Positions 33,293 to 41,541 are shown, counted from the first letter of the stretch. The stretch: 64,000 nucleotides of DNA from Thermoproteus sp964342785 (GCA_964342785.1 CAYFGI010000001.1:1-64000); one strand, 5' to 3'. Program-made: numbers and translations. Notes: generated from the letters alone by a model not told the origin.

Positions 33293-33717
33293 TAATACTA
33301 AATTCCGAAAATATAGATAAAATACTATGGATGTTAAGAGACGCACAGAAAGCGACTGAAGCTACGCCTATAGCGTTCGCCCGAAGGCAGGTCGGGCGGT
33401 ATGTGGTGCAACTGGGCAGCATCGGTTATCTTTACAACGCGATCAATGAACTTATGGAGCGTATAGTCGCCGCCAGCAATATGGCCGATAGGCTATCGTT
33501 GAAGGAATATTCGATCGTGGTGGAGCCCGCGCGTACTTACATAACGCCGGAACGCCTCCCCGAGGTGATACCTCCCTTGCCGACGAATAAGCCGGTGGAA
33601 CCTCTCGCCGAGCCCAAGGTGGAGCTAAACATGTGGGGTTGTCGCGATGTGACGCCGAACTACATGAAGTTCTGCGTAGGTAACATCGAGATAGCTTACT
33701 ACTACGGGGAAAGATAA
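33289..33717 (+). CDS. Hypothetical protein, third gene of five-gene operon
   Basis: 142 residues, soluble. Helical N-terminal half (KILWMLRDAQKATEATPIAF, then INELMERIVAASNMADRL), a proline-rich middle (LPEVIPPLPTNKPVEPL) and a short C-terminal strand region with two cysteines (WGCRDV, KFCVGN). I do not recognise a family. Coupled on both sides: ATGA with the 45-residue gene and TAATG with the next. The proline-rich linker suggests two small domains or a tethering protein. Confidence 0.6.
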   Translation: MIILNSENIDKILWMLRDAQKATEATPIAFARRQVGRYVVQLGSIGYLYNAINELMERIVAASNMADRLSLKEYSIVVEPARTYITPERLPEVIPPLPTNKPVEPLAEPKVELNMWGCRDVTPNYMKFCVGNIEIAYYYGER

Positions 33718-34049
33718 TGTCGTTGTTCCTAACTCTTGACGAGCTCGAGGGTCTGCTTTCATCGCTTAAAGAATACGCAGAGAGATATAGAGAGAAGAAA
33801 GATGCGCTGGCGTCCATGGAGGAGAGATATCTCAAATTCGTTGAGCTCGCTAAAGCTTTCGGCGTTGATCTGAAGCTCGCTGAAGGCGTGGAGCTTTATG
33901 CAGGGGGGAGCCTCCCGGATAACACTGAGCTCTTGGAACGTATAGATAAAGCACTAGCCACAGTTAAACGTATTAAACAAAGTTATGGTAACTTAAAAGT
34001 TATAGTAGAAATTCAATTAGATTTCAAGAAAATAATAATAAAAATATAA
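33717..34049 (+). CDS. Coiled-coil hypothetical protein, fourth gene of five-gene operon
   Basis: 110 residues. Residues about 7-45 form a strongly charged helix with heptad-like spacing (LEGLLSSLKEYAERYREKKD), followed by a second helix (LLERIDKALATVKRIKQSYG) and an AT-rich C-terminus ending in hydrophobic strands (IVEIQLDFKKIIIKI). No transmembrane segment, no recognised family. Starts at TAATG with the upstream stop and ends the same way into the DUF309 gene. A structural or scaffold role is a guess from the coiled coil. Confidence 0.6.
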   Translation: MSLFLTLDELEGLLSSLKEYAERYREKKDALASMEERYLKFVELAKAFGVDLKLAEGVELYAGGSLPDNTELLERIDKALATVKRIKQSYGNLKVIVEIQLDFKKIIIKI

Positions 34050-34591
34050 TGAATGATATAAGATATCTCTTTATCGTGGAGAATCCAGGGTACTCGCCTC
34101 AACATAGAGCTCAACTTCTACGCGACCTAAGGGGGATATTACCTGTCTTGAACTTGAGGATAGCTTCGAGGCATCTGGAGATAGTCGTAAGGGGGGTTGA
34201 TCCCGAGGAGGCTAGGAGAAAGATAGAAGAGACGATGGGGCGCGTCATCGCGGTTATGGACGTCACCAACGAGGATTCCCTCGGGGGAGGCGACATAGCC
34301 AAGTTCGTCGATCTTTTTAACGCCGAGCGCTTCTGGGAGGCACACGCCGAGGTAGAGCCCATATGGCGTAAAAACGGCGATAAGACCATCCAGGCATTGA
34401 TATTAATATCGGCGGCGTTCATCAAGATCCAAGAGGGTCTGCCCGACAAATTCGTCTTGTTAGCCAGGGAGGCGCTTGAGCTCCTCAAGGAGGCGCCGCC
34501 GAGACTTGGCTGTATCGATATGGCGAGGCTCAGGGAGGAACTATCTAAGTCGTTGACCTCACGAAGCCCCTTTAAGATAACTTGTCTTTAA
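34049..34591 (+). CDS. DUF309-domain protein
   Basis: 180 residues. Residues about 85-160 carry the DUF309 signature: KFVDLFNAERFWEAHAEVEP, then W and a helical segment (IQALILISAAFIKIQEG). An N-terminal domain of about 75 residues (LFIVENPGYSPQHRAQLLRD, then a beta-rich stretch) precedes it and is not part of the usual DUF309. DUF309 proteins are small all-helical proteins of unknown function. It ends the five-gene operon; its last 33 nt are antisense to the end of the sir2 gene. Confidence 0.8.
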   Translation: MNDIRYLFIVENPGYSPQHRAQLLRDLRGILPVLNLRIASRHLEIVVRGVDPEEARRKIEETMGRVIAVMDVTNEDSLGGGDIAKFVDLFNAERFWEAHAEVEPIWRKNGDKTIQALILISAAFIKIQEGLPDKFVLLAREALELLKEAPPRLGCIDMARLREELSKSLTSRSPFKITCL

Positions 34592-35317
34592 GGCCTCTAC
34601 TATCTTCGGCAACACCTCCTCGACCCTACCCTCTATCACTATATCCGCTATATCGTCGAGCTCCGTGGGCCCTCCATTTATTATGATCAATTTAGCGCCT
34701 CTCCTTTTAGCTATCAACGGCAGCCTATTTGCCGGCGCGACGGCCAGGGAGGACCCAACGACCATGAAGAGATCGGATAACTCGGCCAACATGACGGCTT
34801 CGTTCAAAGCCTCTTGAGGGAGGGGCTCCCCGAAGAAAACAACATCTGGCTTCAAAACGCCGCCACATATCTTACATCTAGGCGCCTTGTCTCTATACTC
34901 CCGCACGACCTCCGCCAAGGGATATTTCATGCCGCATTTGGTACATACCGCGTATCTCAAGGATCCATGTAGCTCAATAACTCTCCTGGAGCCGGCCTTC
35001 TGGTGAAGCCCGTCTATATTCTGGGTAATCACAGCGCATAGCTTCCCCATGGACTCCAACTCGGCGAGAGCTCTATGGGCTGGATTAGGCTCGACATCCC
35101 TCTGTATTAAGAACGTGGAAAGAAAGAGGCTCCAGACCTCGTCTGGGTTTTCGTAGAAATAAGTTATCTCGAATTTAGAGGGGTCCACCTTCCTCCAGAG
35201 GCCTTGAGGACCTCTGAAGTCGGGTATCCCGCTGGCCGTGGACACGCCGGCGCCCGTCAAAGCCACCGCACAGTTAGATCTATTCAATAAATCGACGATT
35301 TGAAAAATCTCCTCCAT
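34559..35317 (-). CDS. cobB: NAD-dependent protein deacetylase, Sir2 family
   Basis: 252 residues. NAD-binding GAGVSTASGIPDFRGPQGLW, catalytic TQNIDGLHQKAG and HGS in IELHGSLR, zinc-binding CTKCG and CKICGG pairs, and VVGSSLAVAPANRLP. This is a standard single-domain class III/U sirtuin. Archaeal Sir2 removes acetyl groups from proteins such as the chromatin protein Alba. A TATA-like element on the minus strand (AAAATTTTAAAGG, 35331-35343) precedes the ATG. It converges on the DUF309 gene with a 33-nt overlap. Confidence 0.95.
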   Translation of the reverse strand: MEEIFQIVDLLNRSNCAVALTGAGVSTASGIPDFRGPQGLWRKVDPSKFEITYFYENPDEVWSLFLSTFLIQRDVEPNPAHRALAELESMGKLCAVITQNIDGLHQKAGSRRVIELHGSLRYAVCTKCGMKYPLAEVVREYRDKAPRCKICGGVLKPDVVFFGEPLPQEALNEAVMLAELSDLFMVVGSSLAVAPANRLPLIAKRRGAKLIIINGGPTELDDIADIVIEGRVEEVLPKIVEALKTSYLKGAS

Positions 35318-35341
35318 TAATATTCTATACCCTTTAAAATT

Positions 35342-35683
35342 TTAACTAGGAGGCAACGGATCCACCGCTATACCGTATTTAGCCTTCCAATCATTAAGTA
35401 TCTTCTGCTCGTCAGGCGTCAGCTGCCTGCCGAGCCTATACCAGTTGGGCTTCTTCTTGGCGTCCTCCGGCGCCTCGCTGGCCTTCCAAATACATTTCAC
35501 AGGACAGGCAGCAACACAGCTGAAGTCGTCGTAACATTTCTCCCATATGAGCCTCGCTTTAGCATTTTCGTCTAGCTCTAGAGCTTGCCAGGGACATACA
35601 GCAACACAAGCGCCGCAAGATATACATAGATCTTGATCTACTACTACTCTCTGGTATTGGGATAGATCTCTTTGCTCCGCCAT
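35342..35683 (-). CDS. Ferredoxin, 4Fe-4S type, with C-terminal extension
   Basis: 113 residues. First cluster motif CISCGACVAVCP, second region CYDDFSCVAACPVKCIW. The second motif departs from CxxCxxxCP: its first spacing is CYDDFSC, with six residues between ligand candidates counted inclusively, so the second cluster may be altered. A charged C-terminal tail of about 40 residues (SEAPEDAKKKPNWYRLGRQL) follows. It is an electron carrier, unlinked to an obvious redox partner gene. A minus-strand TATA-like TATAAAAAG (35704-35712) lies about 25 nt upstream. Confidence 0.87.
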   Translation of the reverse strand: MAEQRDLSQYQRVVVDQDLCISCGACVAVCPWQALELDENAKARLIWEKCYDDFSCVAACPVKCIWKASEAPEDAKKKPNWYRLGRQLTPDEQKILNDWKAKYGIAVDPLPPS

Positions 35684-35734
35684 GCTCTGCGCTTCACACG
35701 ATCTTTTTATATTTTACCCACTCTTATAACTCAT

Positions 35735-36360
35735 ATTATTACTATATCTGTATATATAGATTTTAAATAATATTTATAATAAAATAGAAAATATTTAAAT
35801 TAAAATATATTATCTATTAGGAATATTTATAGCTTCAAACAAACTCGAGCTCGCCTAGCTCAGCTTAAATAGAGATAATCCCCCTCAATGTGGTGAAGAG
35901 GTCTGGCCTGCAGGATAGAATGACGAAGCTAGACGATGCTGATCACGGCGGTGAGGCCACTAGATATTTAACTGTAAAGTTAATCTTACCATTGATCGAA
36001 GTTACATTGATACAAATTAATAAAACTTTATCAGAAAAATTATTTATAAAATCAGTATATTTATAAGTAGATCTACAATTTCCATATAAAGATAAAATAT
36101 AAATATATCTATCAAATGATATTAAATTTATTATTTTAGGAATATATATTCCAAGCAATACAACTATTAAGAAAACAATTAGTATATAAATTATCTCGAT
36201 TTGCGCGATCATCCATTTACGAATAAAATTTTCATCAATGCGATCACATTCGCTATATTTTTTAGTATTATTATCATCATTATTAGTAATATAATAATTA
36301 AAATATGATAAAGCATCCGCATAATTTAATAAAATTAATCATATTTATTATATCATTTTT
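35735..36360. other. AT-rich island
   Basis: The base composition drops sharply compared with both sides, with long runs of A and T, especially 35740-35830 and 36000-36360. A short GC-normal patch at about 35845-35960 interrupts it. I see no repeats, tRNA, integrase or terminal repeats that would define a mobile element. The part from 35735 to about 35845 has no convincing ORF. The rest holds the two weak coding calls listed below. Confidence 0.6.
35890..36066 (+). CDS. Possible small protein (58 residues)
   Basis: An open frame from tandem GTG codons at 35890/35893, preceded by a TATA-like GCTTAAATAG (35863-35872) about 23 nt upstream, as in leaderless genes of this genome. The first part reads VVKRSGLQDRMTKLDDADHG and has normal composition; the second half is AT-rich and antisense to the end of the damaged gene at 35943-36486. 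No family recognised. The coding call rests only on promoter spacing and the protein-like N-terminus. Confidence 0.3.
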   Translation: MVKRSGLQDRMTKLDDADHGGEATRYLTVKLILPLIEVTLIQINKTLSEKLFIKSVYL

Positions 36361-36486
36361 TGCATAATGAATTATGGTATTTAGATCTTCCACGGCGTTC
36401 TTGCCGATGGATATAGCTATCGCGACCAATATCGCCGTGATTGCAACCTCCAAGGCTAGATAGAGGAACTCTTCGGAGGTCTCCAC
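35943..36486 (-). pseudogene. Frameshifted two-span membrane protein gene, AT-rich
   Basis: Reading begins at GTG 36486, about 21 nt after a TATA-like GTTTTTAGC, and gives METSEEFLYLALEVAITAIL, a normal-composition membrane segment; this frame stops at 36298. A second frame, shifted by one base, is open without a stop from 36338 to 35943 (131 codons). It encodes an Asn-rich loop, a second hydrophobic segment (IEIIYILIVFLIVVLLGIYI) and an outward-looking domain with two cysteines. Together they would make a protein of about 180 residues with a single +1 shift between 36299 and 36338. It could be a broken gene, a sequencing error in AT-rich DNA, programmed frameshifting or two small genes. Confidence 0.4.
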
Positions 36487-36583
36487 GAGAGAAGTATATC
36501 GCTAAAAACTCCTGAAGCCTATTGAGGTTTACTATCTCTCCTCCCTTCTTGCCTCCAACTACTTCGCCTAATTTATGCCTTCC

Positions 36584-38533
36584 CTATCTGAAGTCGAGTA
36601 ATGAGGTCCTGGAGAGGAGCTCCTTTAAGGACGAGTCGGTGAGCTTTCTACAGATGGCTTCCTCTATCACGTCGTCAACATGTCTAGCCTCCGACAGAGC
36701 TTCCTCTATGGTGCCTCTGGTCACTATCTCGTAGACGCGAGCCCGCGTCTTCCCCGGCGCCTTCCTCACGACTCTTCCTACCCTTTGCAGCATCTGCCTC
36801 TTGGATCCGCTACCGCTTACCACAACGGCTACGTCGGCGTCAGGCACGTCGACGCCTTCATCCAACACGGTCGTGGTCACCACAACCTTGGAGACCCCTG
36901 TGAGGAATCGAGAAAACGCCGCGTCTCTATCGCGTTCCTCCGAAGTGATGAGCTCAGCCCTTATGGCGTTTTTACGTAGCTCCTCGTATATGGCTTTTGC
37001 TTGTTCCAAAAATTGTGCGAAGACCAGCACCTTATGTCCTAGGGAGATCTCGCGTTTAACTATCTCCACGGCTATTGGGATCTTCGCCGATGCTTGCGAG
37101 GCGATATTCCTCAATATTATAGCGTTATCCGTCGTCGACTGCGCCGCTCTATACTCTTGTTCCTCCTCGGCGTTAAGCTTGACGTATATCCTGTAGTGCT
37201 CCACGGGGACCGTAAGACCGGCCTCTATCATCTCGCTGTATGTAGCCCTATACACCAAGGGGCCTACGGCCTCGTAGATCAACAACTCGTTGCCGTCCTC
37301 CCTCTTGGGGGTAGCCGATATGGCCAGCCTATAGGGAGAGTCCAGAGCCAGCGCCACCTCCTTGAAGGTCTCGGCGGGTACGTGGTGGGCCTCGTCGAAC
37401 ACGACGACGCCAAACCTCCCCTTCAACTCGTCGATGTATCTAACGGCCGAGTTGTATATAGCCACCGTGACGTCCCGCACCTCGTGTTTACCAGCGCCTA
37501 ACATCCCGGCGTTTACACCTAGATATCTCCTCAACCGCTCCGCCCACTGTGCGGCGAGCTCTTGAGTCACCGCAAGTATCAACGCCGTCGTGGACGTCCT
37601 CGCTATCGCCGACATGGCTATGAAGGTCTTGCCGCCGCCTGTGGGGACCGCTATGGTGCCCCTTCTGCCGGCCTTCTCCCAGCTCTCGACGGCCCTTTCC
37701 TGGAACTCGTGGAGGGTAAACCCCTGTCTATACTCCACCGATTTGTATTGTATATCCCTCGTCGACACGAGGTAGCCGTGTTTCCTTAATATCTCGGCGA
37801 TCCTATCTCTGACGAAAACCGGGTACTCTAAGATCACCTTATCCTCAGACCGCGAGATCTTGACGAGCCGTAGGAACGTCTGTTTCACCTCGCCGTCTTT
37901 GCCGACTATATTGTAGGCGAGCTTCAGAAGCCCCAACTCGGCGATAAGCTCCCTGCTGGCGAAGTTGAGCACAGCCCTAGTGGGCCACAGCTCGACCTTC
38001 CTCCAGGAGGCTCTCCTCTCGTATAAAGCTCTTAACCGCTCGGAGCTTAACGCTATCTCTACGGCGTTCTTAAGAGCCGCGTCTAGATCGCCTCTGATCT
38101 CTAGGCCTTTGACCAACGATCTGAACTCCTCCGCCGCGCGTCGTATATAATCCTCGAAGCTCGAGACCTCGGCTATGGTCTTCCTATCTGAGGCCACGAA
38201 ATCTCTGATGAACCGCGTCGCCGACACTAGATAGGACGAACCGTAGGAAGCCACGACGTAGGGCTTCAGACGATCCGGCATGCTTCCAGCCACGAGGATC
38301 GCGTCGCCCGCGCCGAGGCCGGCCGCCTTCAATACCTCCTCAACCTCGTTGTCGTTCATATCCAGCAACGCCCTCAGCGCGTAGATAGCCGCGGGGTCCT
38401 TCAGCCTACCTACCCAGCCTCCTCCAGTCCATCTGAAGCCCATCTTCTTCAGCTCCTCCTTGACTTTAGAGATCCTGTCCCAACTCCAGTTCCTAGTTAT
38501 CTCGACGCCGTTTATCACGACGCGGAACTCCAC
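36584..38533 (-). CDS. XPB-like superfamily 2 DNA helicase
   Basis: 649 residues from GTG 38533. Helicase motifs: VPTGGGKTFIA (297 onward), DEAHH (380), SATPKRED (406-413), VVTTTVLDEGVDVPDADV and QMLQRVGRVVRKAP (motif VI). The RED residues after motif III and FTLHEFQERAVESW before motif I are XPB/Rad25 features. Archaeal XPB proteins act in DNA repair or transcription and usually pair with the nuclease Bax1; no bax1 is adjacent here. The 270-residue N-terminal part starts with a WTGGGWVGRLKDP segment and is longer than in the short archaeal XPBs. Confidence 0.88.
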   Translation of the reverse strand: MEFRVVINGVEITRNWSWDRISKVKEELKKMGFRWTGGGWVGRLKDPAAIYALRALLDMNDNEVEEVLKAAGLGAGDAILVAGSMPDRLKPYVVASYGSSYLVSATRFIRDFVASDRKTIAEVSSFEDYIRRAAEEFRSLVKGLEIRGDLDAALKNAVEIALSSERLRALYERRASWRKVELWPTRAVLNFASRELIAELGLLKLAYNIVGKDGEVKQTFLRLVKISRSEDKVILEYPVFVRDRIAEILRKHGYLVSTRDIQYKSVEYRQGFTLHEFQERAVESWEKAGRRGTIAVPTGGGKTFIAMSAIARTSTTALILAVTQELAAQWAERLRRYLGVNAGMLGAGKHEVRDVTVAIYNSAVRYIDELKGRFGVVVFDEAHHVPAETFKEVALALDSPYRLAISATPKREDGNELLIYEAVGPLVYRATYSEMIEAGLTVPVEHYRIYVKLNAEEEQEYRAAQSTTDNAIILRNIASQASAKIPIAVEIVKREISLGHKVLVFAQFLEQAKAIYEELRKNAIRAELITSEERDRDAAFSRFLTGVSKVVVTTTVLDEGVDVPDADVAVVVSGSGSKRQMLQRVGRVVRKAPGKTRARVYEIVTRGTIEEALSEARHVDDVIEEAICRKLTDSSLKELLSRTSLLDFR

Positions 38534-38571
38534 AGATAGTCCAAAATATTAATTGAAGAGCTATCTTCTGC

Positions 38572-39477
38572 ATGCTCGACGATTACCTCAATTGGGATCG
38601 CTACGTGGTGAGGACCCCCGTGGATATACCCGACAGGTATCGCTACGGGGACCGCCTATACGAAATATCGCAGACAGAGAGGTTGTACGTGGCCGGTATG
38701 GGCGGCTCCGGAGTCGTCGGAGATCTCCTACGCGACCTCTCCTTCGTGAAGGGATGGCCGTTCGAGGTGGTGGTGATCAAGGATTATTTCTTCAAGGGCA
38801 AGGACGGCCTCATGATAGCCGTCTCGTACTCGGGAAACACCATCGAGACGCTGACGGCGGCCAAGCTGGCTCTAGATAGAGGCATACCGGTTATTGGCAT
38901 CACCACAGGCGGCAAGCTCGCGGAGATGGGCATACCGGTGGTGAAGGTAGCCAAGGCCTCGGCCCCTCGCGCGGCGTTACCTCAGATGTTCACAGCCGCG
39001 TTGTGGATAGTGAGGAGGATCTACGGCGTGGATTTCGACGTCCCGCAGACGTTGCCCTACGACCAGAAACTCGTCGAGAGGCTGGAGAAAACGTTAGCGG
39101 CGAGGCCGACTATCGTGGCGCCTTCATCCATGCAGGGAGTAGCCTACAGGGTTAAGAACGAGGCCAACGAGAACGCCAAGATAGATCCCTTGGTGGAGAT
39201 CCTACCCGAGGCTCACCACAATTGGATAGAGGGCGCTAGAGGGCCCGTGATGACCTTGACGAGCCCCGATATACCGCTCGAACATAGGCGGCGCGTAGAG
39301 CTTACTGCGGAGTTGATCCCAAGCGAGGTATTCGATGTGCCTATGACCGTGAGCGGCATCTTAACGTTCTTAAAACATGTAGGTATAGCGACCGTCAAGA
39401 TCGCTGAAAGTAAGGGCGTCGATCCCCTCAAGACTCCGAGGATAGACGAGCTCAAGAAGAAGTTGCCCCAAAGCTGA
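38572..39477 (+). CDS. Bifunctional phosphoglucose/phosphomannose isomerase
   Basis: 301 residues, the size of the crenarchaeal PGI/PMI family rather than classical PGI. SIS-domain motifs: VAGMGGSGVVGDLLRD, AVSYSGNTIETLTAAKLA, and APRAALPQMF; the catalytic EAHHNWIEG carries glutamate and histidine. It interconverts glucose 6-phosphate, mannose 6-phosphate and fructose 6-phosphate. A TATA-like AATATTAAT is 23 nt before the ATG, in the 38-nt gap shared with the divergent XPB gene. The prepilin peptidase gene follows after 15 nt. Confidence 0.94.
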   Translation: MLDDYLNWDRYVVRTPVDIPDRYRYGDRLYEISQTERLYVAGMGGSGVVGDLLRDLSFVKGWPFEVVVIKDYFFKGKDGLMIAVSYSGNTIETLTAAKLALDRGIPVIGITTGGKLAEMGIPVVKVAKASAPRAALPQMFTAALWIVRRIYGVDFDVPQTLPYDQKLVERLEKTLAARPTIVAPSSMQGVAYRVKNEANENAKIDPLVEILPEAHHNWIEGARGPVMTLTSPDIPLEHRRRVELTAELIPSEVFDVPMTVSGILTFLKHVGIATVKIAESKGVDPLKTPRIDELKKKLPQS

Positions 39478-39492
39478 TATCTCAGCAACTGT

Positions 39493-40092
39493 ATGGACGT
39501 CTTCGTGTTTTTGCTGGGTCTGTCGGAGCTGGCCTTGTTGGGCTACGCGTCATATCAAGATATTAAGAGCAGGGAGATCGATGCATGGATAATCGCCTTG
39601 ATGTACATCCCAGCCCTCGCCGCCATGTACCTCTCCTGGAGGACGCCTCTATACGTGATGTCGCCTATCTTGGGCTTGATCTTAGCGTTGGCCATGCGCC
39701 TGACCGGAAGCGGCTACGCCGATTCCCTCGTCGTGCTGGCTACATCCTTCTTTCCGCCGTTCTTACCGTTCTTGCCGACGCCCGCCGTGGTGATCATCGG
39801 CACGAGCATATCGATCCTAGCGACCATGTTGTGGATCTTCCTATCGAATAGAGGCAAGCCTTGCAGGATGACATTAGCGCAGAAGTTGACCCACGTCTGC
39901 GTAACCAAAGAGGAGGCACTTAGAAATAGACATAAATATATCATAGGGCAAGTAAAGGATCTAGAGAGGTATAGACCGCCCGAGGATATAAAGGAGGATT
40001 ACGTTATAGCCAAATACGGAGTGCCGTACGTCGCCCATATGACCCTCGGGTTCGCCCTTTACCTAGTACTTTATTCGTTCAGAGTATTTTAA
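39493..40092 (+). CDS. Prepilin peptidase, A24 family (PibD/FlaK-like)
   Basis: 199 residues with about six membrane segments. The two catalytic aspartates of this membrane aspartic protease family are visible: Asp23 in YQDIKSREID and Asp77 in TGSGYADSLV, in the position of the GxGD motif. It cleaves class III signal peptides of pilins and archaellins on the cytoplasmic side. The pilus/secretion cluster lies at 45398-58543 and encodes its probable substrates. The last 14 nt overlap the convergent acylphosphatase gene. A large cytosolic loop with HVCVTKEEALRNRHKY sits between spans. Confidence 0.87.
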   Translation: MDVFVFLLGLSELALLGYASYQDIKSREIDAWIIALMYIPALAAMYLSWRTPLYVMSPILGLILALAMRLTGSGYADSLVVLATSFFPPFLPFLPTPAVVIIGTSISILATMLWIFLSNRGKPCRMTLAQKLTHVCVTKEEALRNRHKYIIGQVKDLERYRPPEDIKEDYVIAKYGVPYVAHMTLGFALYLVLYSFRVF

Positions 40093-40369
40093 AGTCGTCG
40101 TATTGCCCCGTGTACTCCTCCTTGACTATCTCCACCTCTCTGACCTTAGTCCCCTGAGGGCCCGCGTAGGCCCATCTCAACACGGCATCTACGTCTTTCT
40201 CATCGCCTTCGAGCACCGCCTCGACGCTACCGTCGGGCAGAAAACGAACCCATCCACCCACGTTGTTCCTCCTAGCTACATCGCGCATTATCTGACGGTA
40301 AGGCACTCCGGGCAAGTCGAGCTCCCCTCTTATGAATAGATGTAGCCTCACCTTCCTTCTATTGCTCAT
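40079..40369 (-). CDS. Acylphosphatase
   Basis: 96 residues. Signature GVPYRQIMRDVARRNNVGGW (with the anion-binding Arg) followed by VRFLPDGSVEAVLEGDE, matching GV-x-[FY]-R and GWV-x-N-x-DGSVE with Arg-Phe in place of the usual Arg-Asn. The catalytic asparagine normally in that GWVxNxxDG segment appears replaced by Phe, so activity should be tested. It hydrolyses acyl phosphates. It overlaps the PhoH-type ATPase gene by 4 nt and the prepilin peptidase gene by 14 nt on the other strand. Confidence 0.85.
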   Translation of the reverse strand: MSNRRKVRLHLFIRGELDLPGVPYRQIMRDVARRNNVGGWVRFLPDGSVEAVLEGDEKDVDAVLRWAYAGPQGTKVREVEIVKEEYTGQYDDFKIL

Positions 40370-41493
40370 TTCTCCTCTTCCTCCGCCTCGACCGCACGAA
40401 CACCGATAGATAGAAGCCTGCGGAATACTCTATCCATTAGTCTCACATAGGCGCCTCTATGGCCGACGAACGCCCCGAACTCGCTACGTCTAACTGTTAC
40501 GAGCAATTCGGGGCCTGCGAAGTCCGCGTCCAAGATGTGTTTGACTATCCAGCCGGCGGGGTGGAGCGCCCTCACCCAGTTCTTGAAGTCTAGACTCATC
40601 TCGACTAACCTGAGGCGTAGCCCCGTGTCGTTCTCCACGTTCTTGATGCGCTCCCCTCCTCTCCCCACGGCTCTGCCTAAATGGCCTTCCTTGACGAAGA
40701 CGAGGGCATCAGGGACGTCTCCCTTGATGCCGAGAGAATCCTTATCTGATTTAAACTCTATCGCCGTGATGATATCGGCATCGGGGGCATAGACGCGGAA
40801 CGAATCTATGACGTAACGCTCTGCGTCGGAGAGACGTCTTTTCCTCATGCGGAGCTCAAGCGCCAGCTTGATGCCGCGCCGAGCCCCGGGGCGGACTATG
40901 TCTTTCACGCCGAGATCCACCACCACGGCCTTCTCCTCTCCTAGCAGCGCCTCTCTGAGCAAAGTAGCGCCGTCCACCTCCCCGCCGTCCCCTCTGGAGG
41001 ATTGGAACACGGGATCGCCGGCTACTATCAGTTTGCTATTCCTCCCCAACCTCAGCAAGACCTCGGCGGCGCTGTCCGGCTGGACGTTCTGGGCATCATC
41101 GAGAAAGATGATCGCATCGTCGAAGGTCCTGCCTCTCAGGTAGTTCACATCGGTTACTATCACCATCTCCTCTTTCAGCAACTTCTCTATCTCCTCCCGC
41201 GTTGCGTATTCGCCCAATATGTCGTAGAGATATGTCGAGGCCAACTTGTAGTACATCTCGCCGAGCTCCTCCGGAGTTAACGACTTGCCCGTAGAAACAT
41301 CCACTATAGGCCTCGCTATGATGAACCGTTTGTACTTCCCGCTCTGAACCGACGATATACCGTAGGCTATCGACAGAAGAGACTTGCCGGTGCCAGTCGG
41401 TCCGAACAACCCCACTATCTCGTTCTCCGGATCGGATAAAGCGTTAAGCGCCCTCTCTTGCCCCACTGTCTGCGGCTTTATCTTCTCGATCAC
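40366..41493 (-). CDS. PhoH-type ATPase with KH domains
   Basis: 375 residues from GTG 41493. The N-terminal PhoH-like P-loop ATPase has FGPTGTGKSLLSIAYG, IIARPIVDVSTGKSLTPEEL, FDDAIIFLDDAQNVQPDS (Walker B) and LIVAGDPVFQSSRGDG. From about residue 225 an RNA-binding region carries KH-like motifs: GHLGRAVGRGGERIKNVE and FVGHRGAYVRLMDRVF. PhoH proteins are ATP-dependent RNA-acting enzymes of unclear role; this archaeal fusion with KH domains supports an RNA target. A minus-strand TATA-like TTTTTAAATG precedes the start by about 22 nt. Confidence 0.88.
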   Translation of the reverse strand: MIEKIKPQTVGQERALNALSDPENEIVGLFGPTGTGKSLLSIAYGISSVQSGKYKRFIIARPIVDVSTGKSLTPEELGEMYYKLASTYLYDILGEYATREEIEKLLKEEMVIVTDVNYLRGRTFDDAIIFLDDAQNVQPDSAAEVLLRLGRNSKLIVAGDPVFQSSRGDGGEVDGATLLREALLGEEKAVVVDLGVKDIVRPGARRGIKLALELRMRKRRLSDAERYVIDSFRVYAPDADIITAIEFKSDKDSLGIKGDVPDALVFVKEGHLGRAVGRGGERIKNVENDTGLRLRLVEMSLDFKNWVRALHPAGWIVKHILDADFAGPELLVTVRRSEFGAFVGHRGAYVRLMDRVFRRLLSIGVRAVEAEEEEK

Positions 41494-41541
41494 GCATGGG
41501 CGAGAGAGGCCATTTAAAAACTATGCTCGCAAAGGGCATGC

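Noticed and set aside
35890..35960. C/D-box small RNA
   Set aside because: There are ATGACGA and CTGA-like stretches, but no full C, D', C', D set with proper spacing on either strand.
35735..36360. Replication origin in the AT-rich island
   Set aside because: No orc1/cdc6 gene and no origin recognition box repeats nearby; AT-richness alone is weak evidence.
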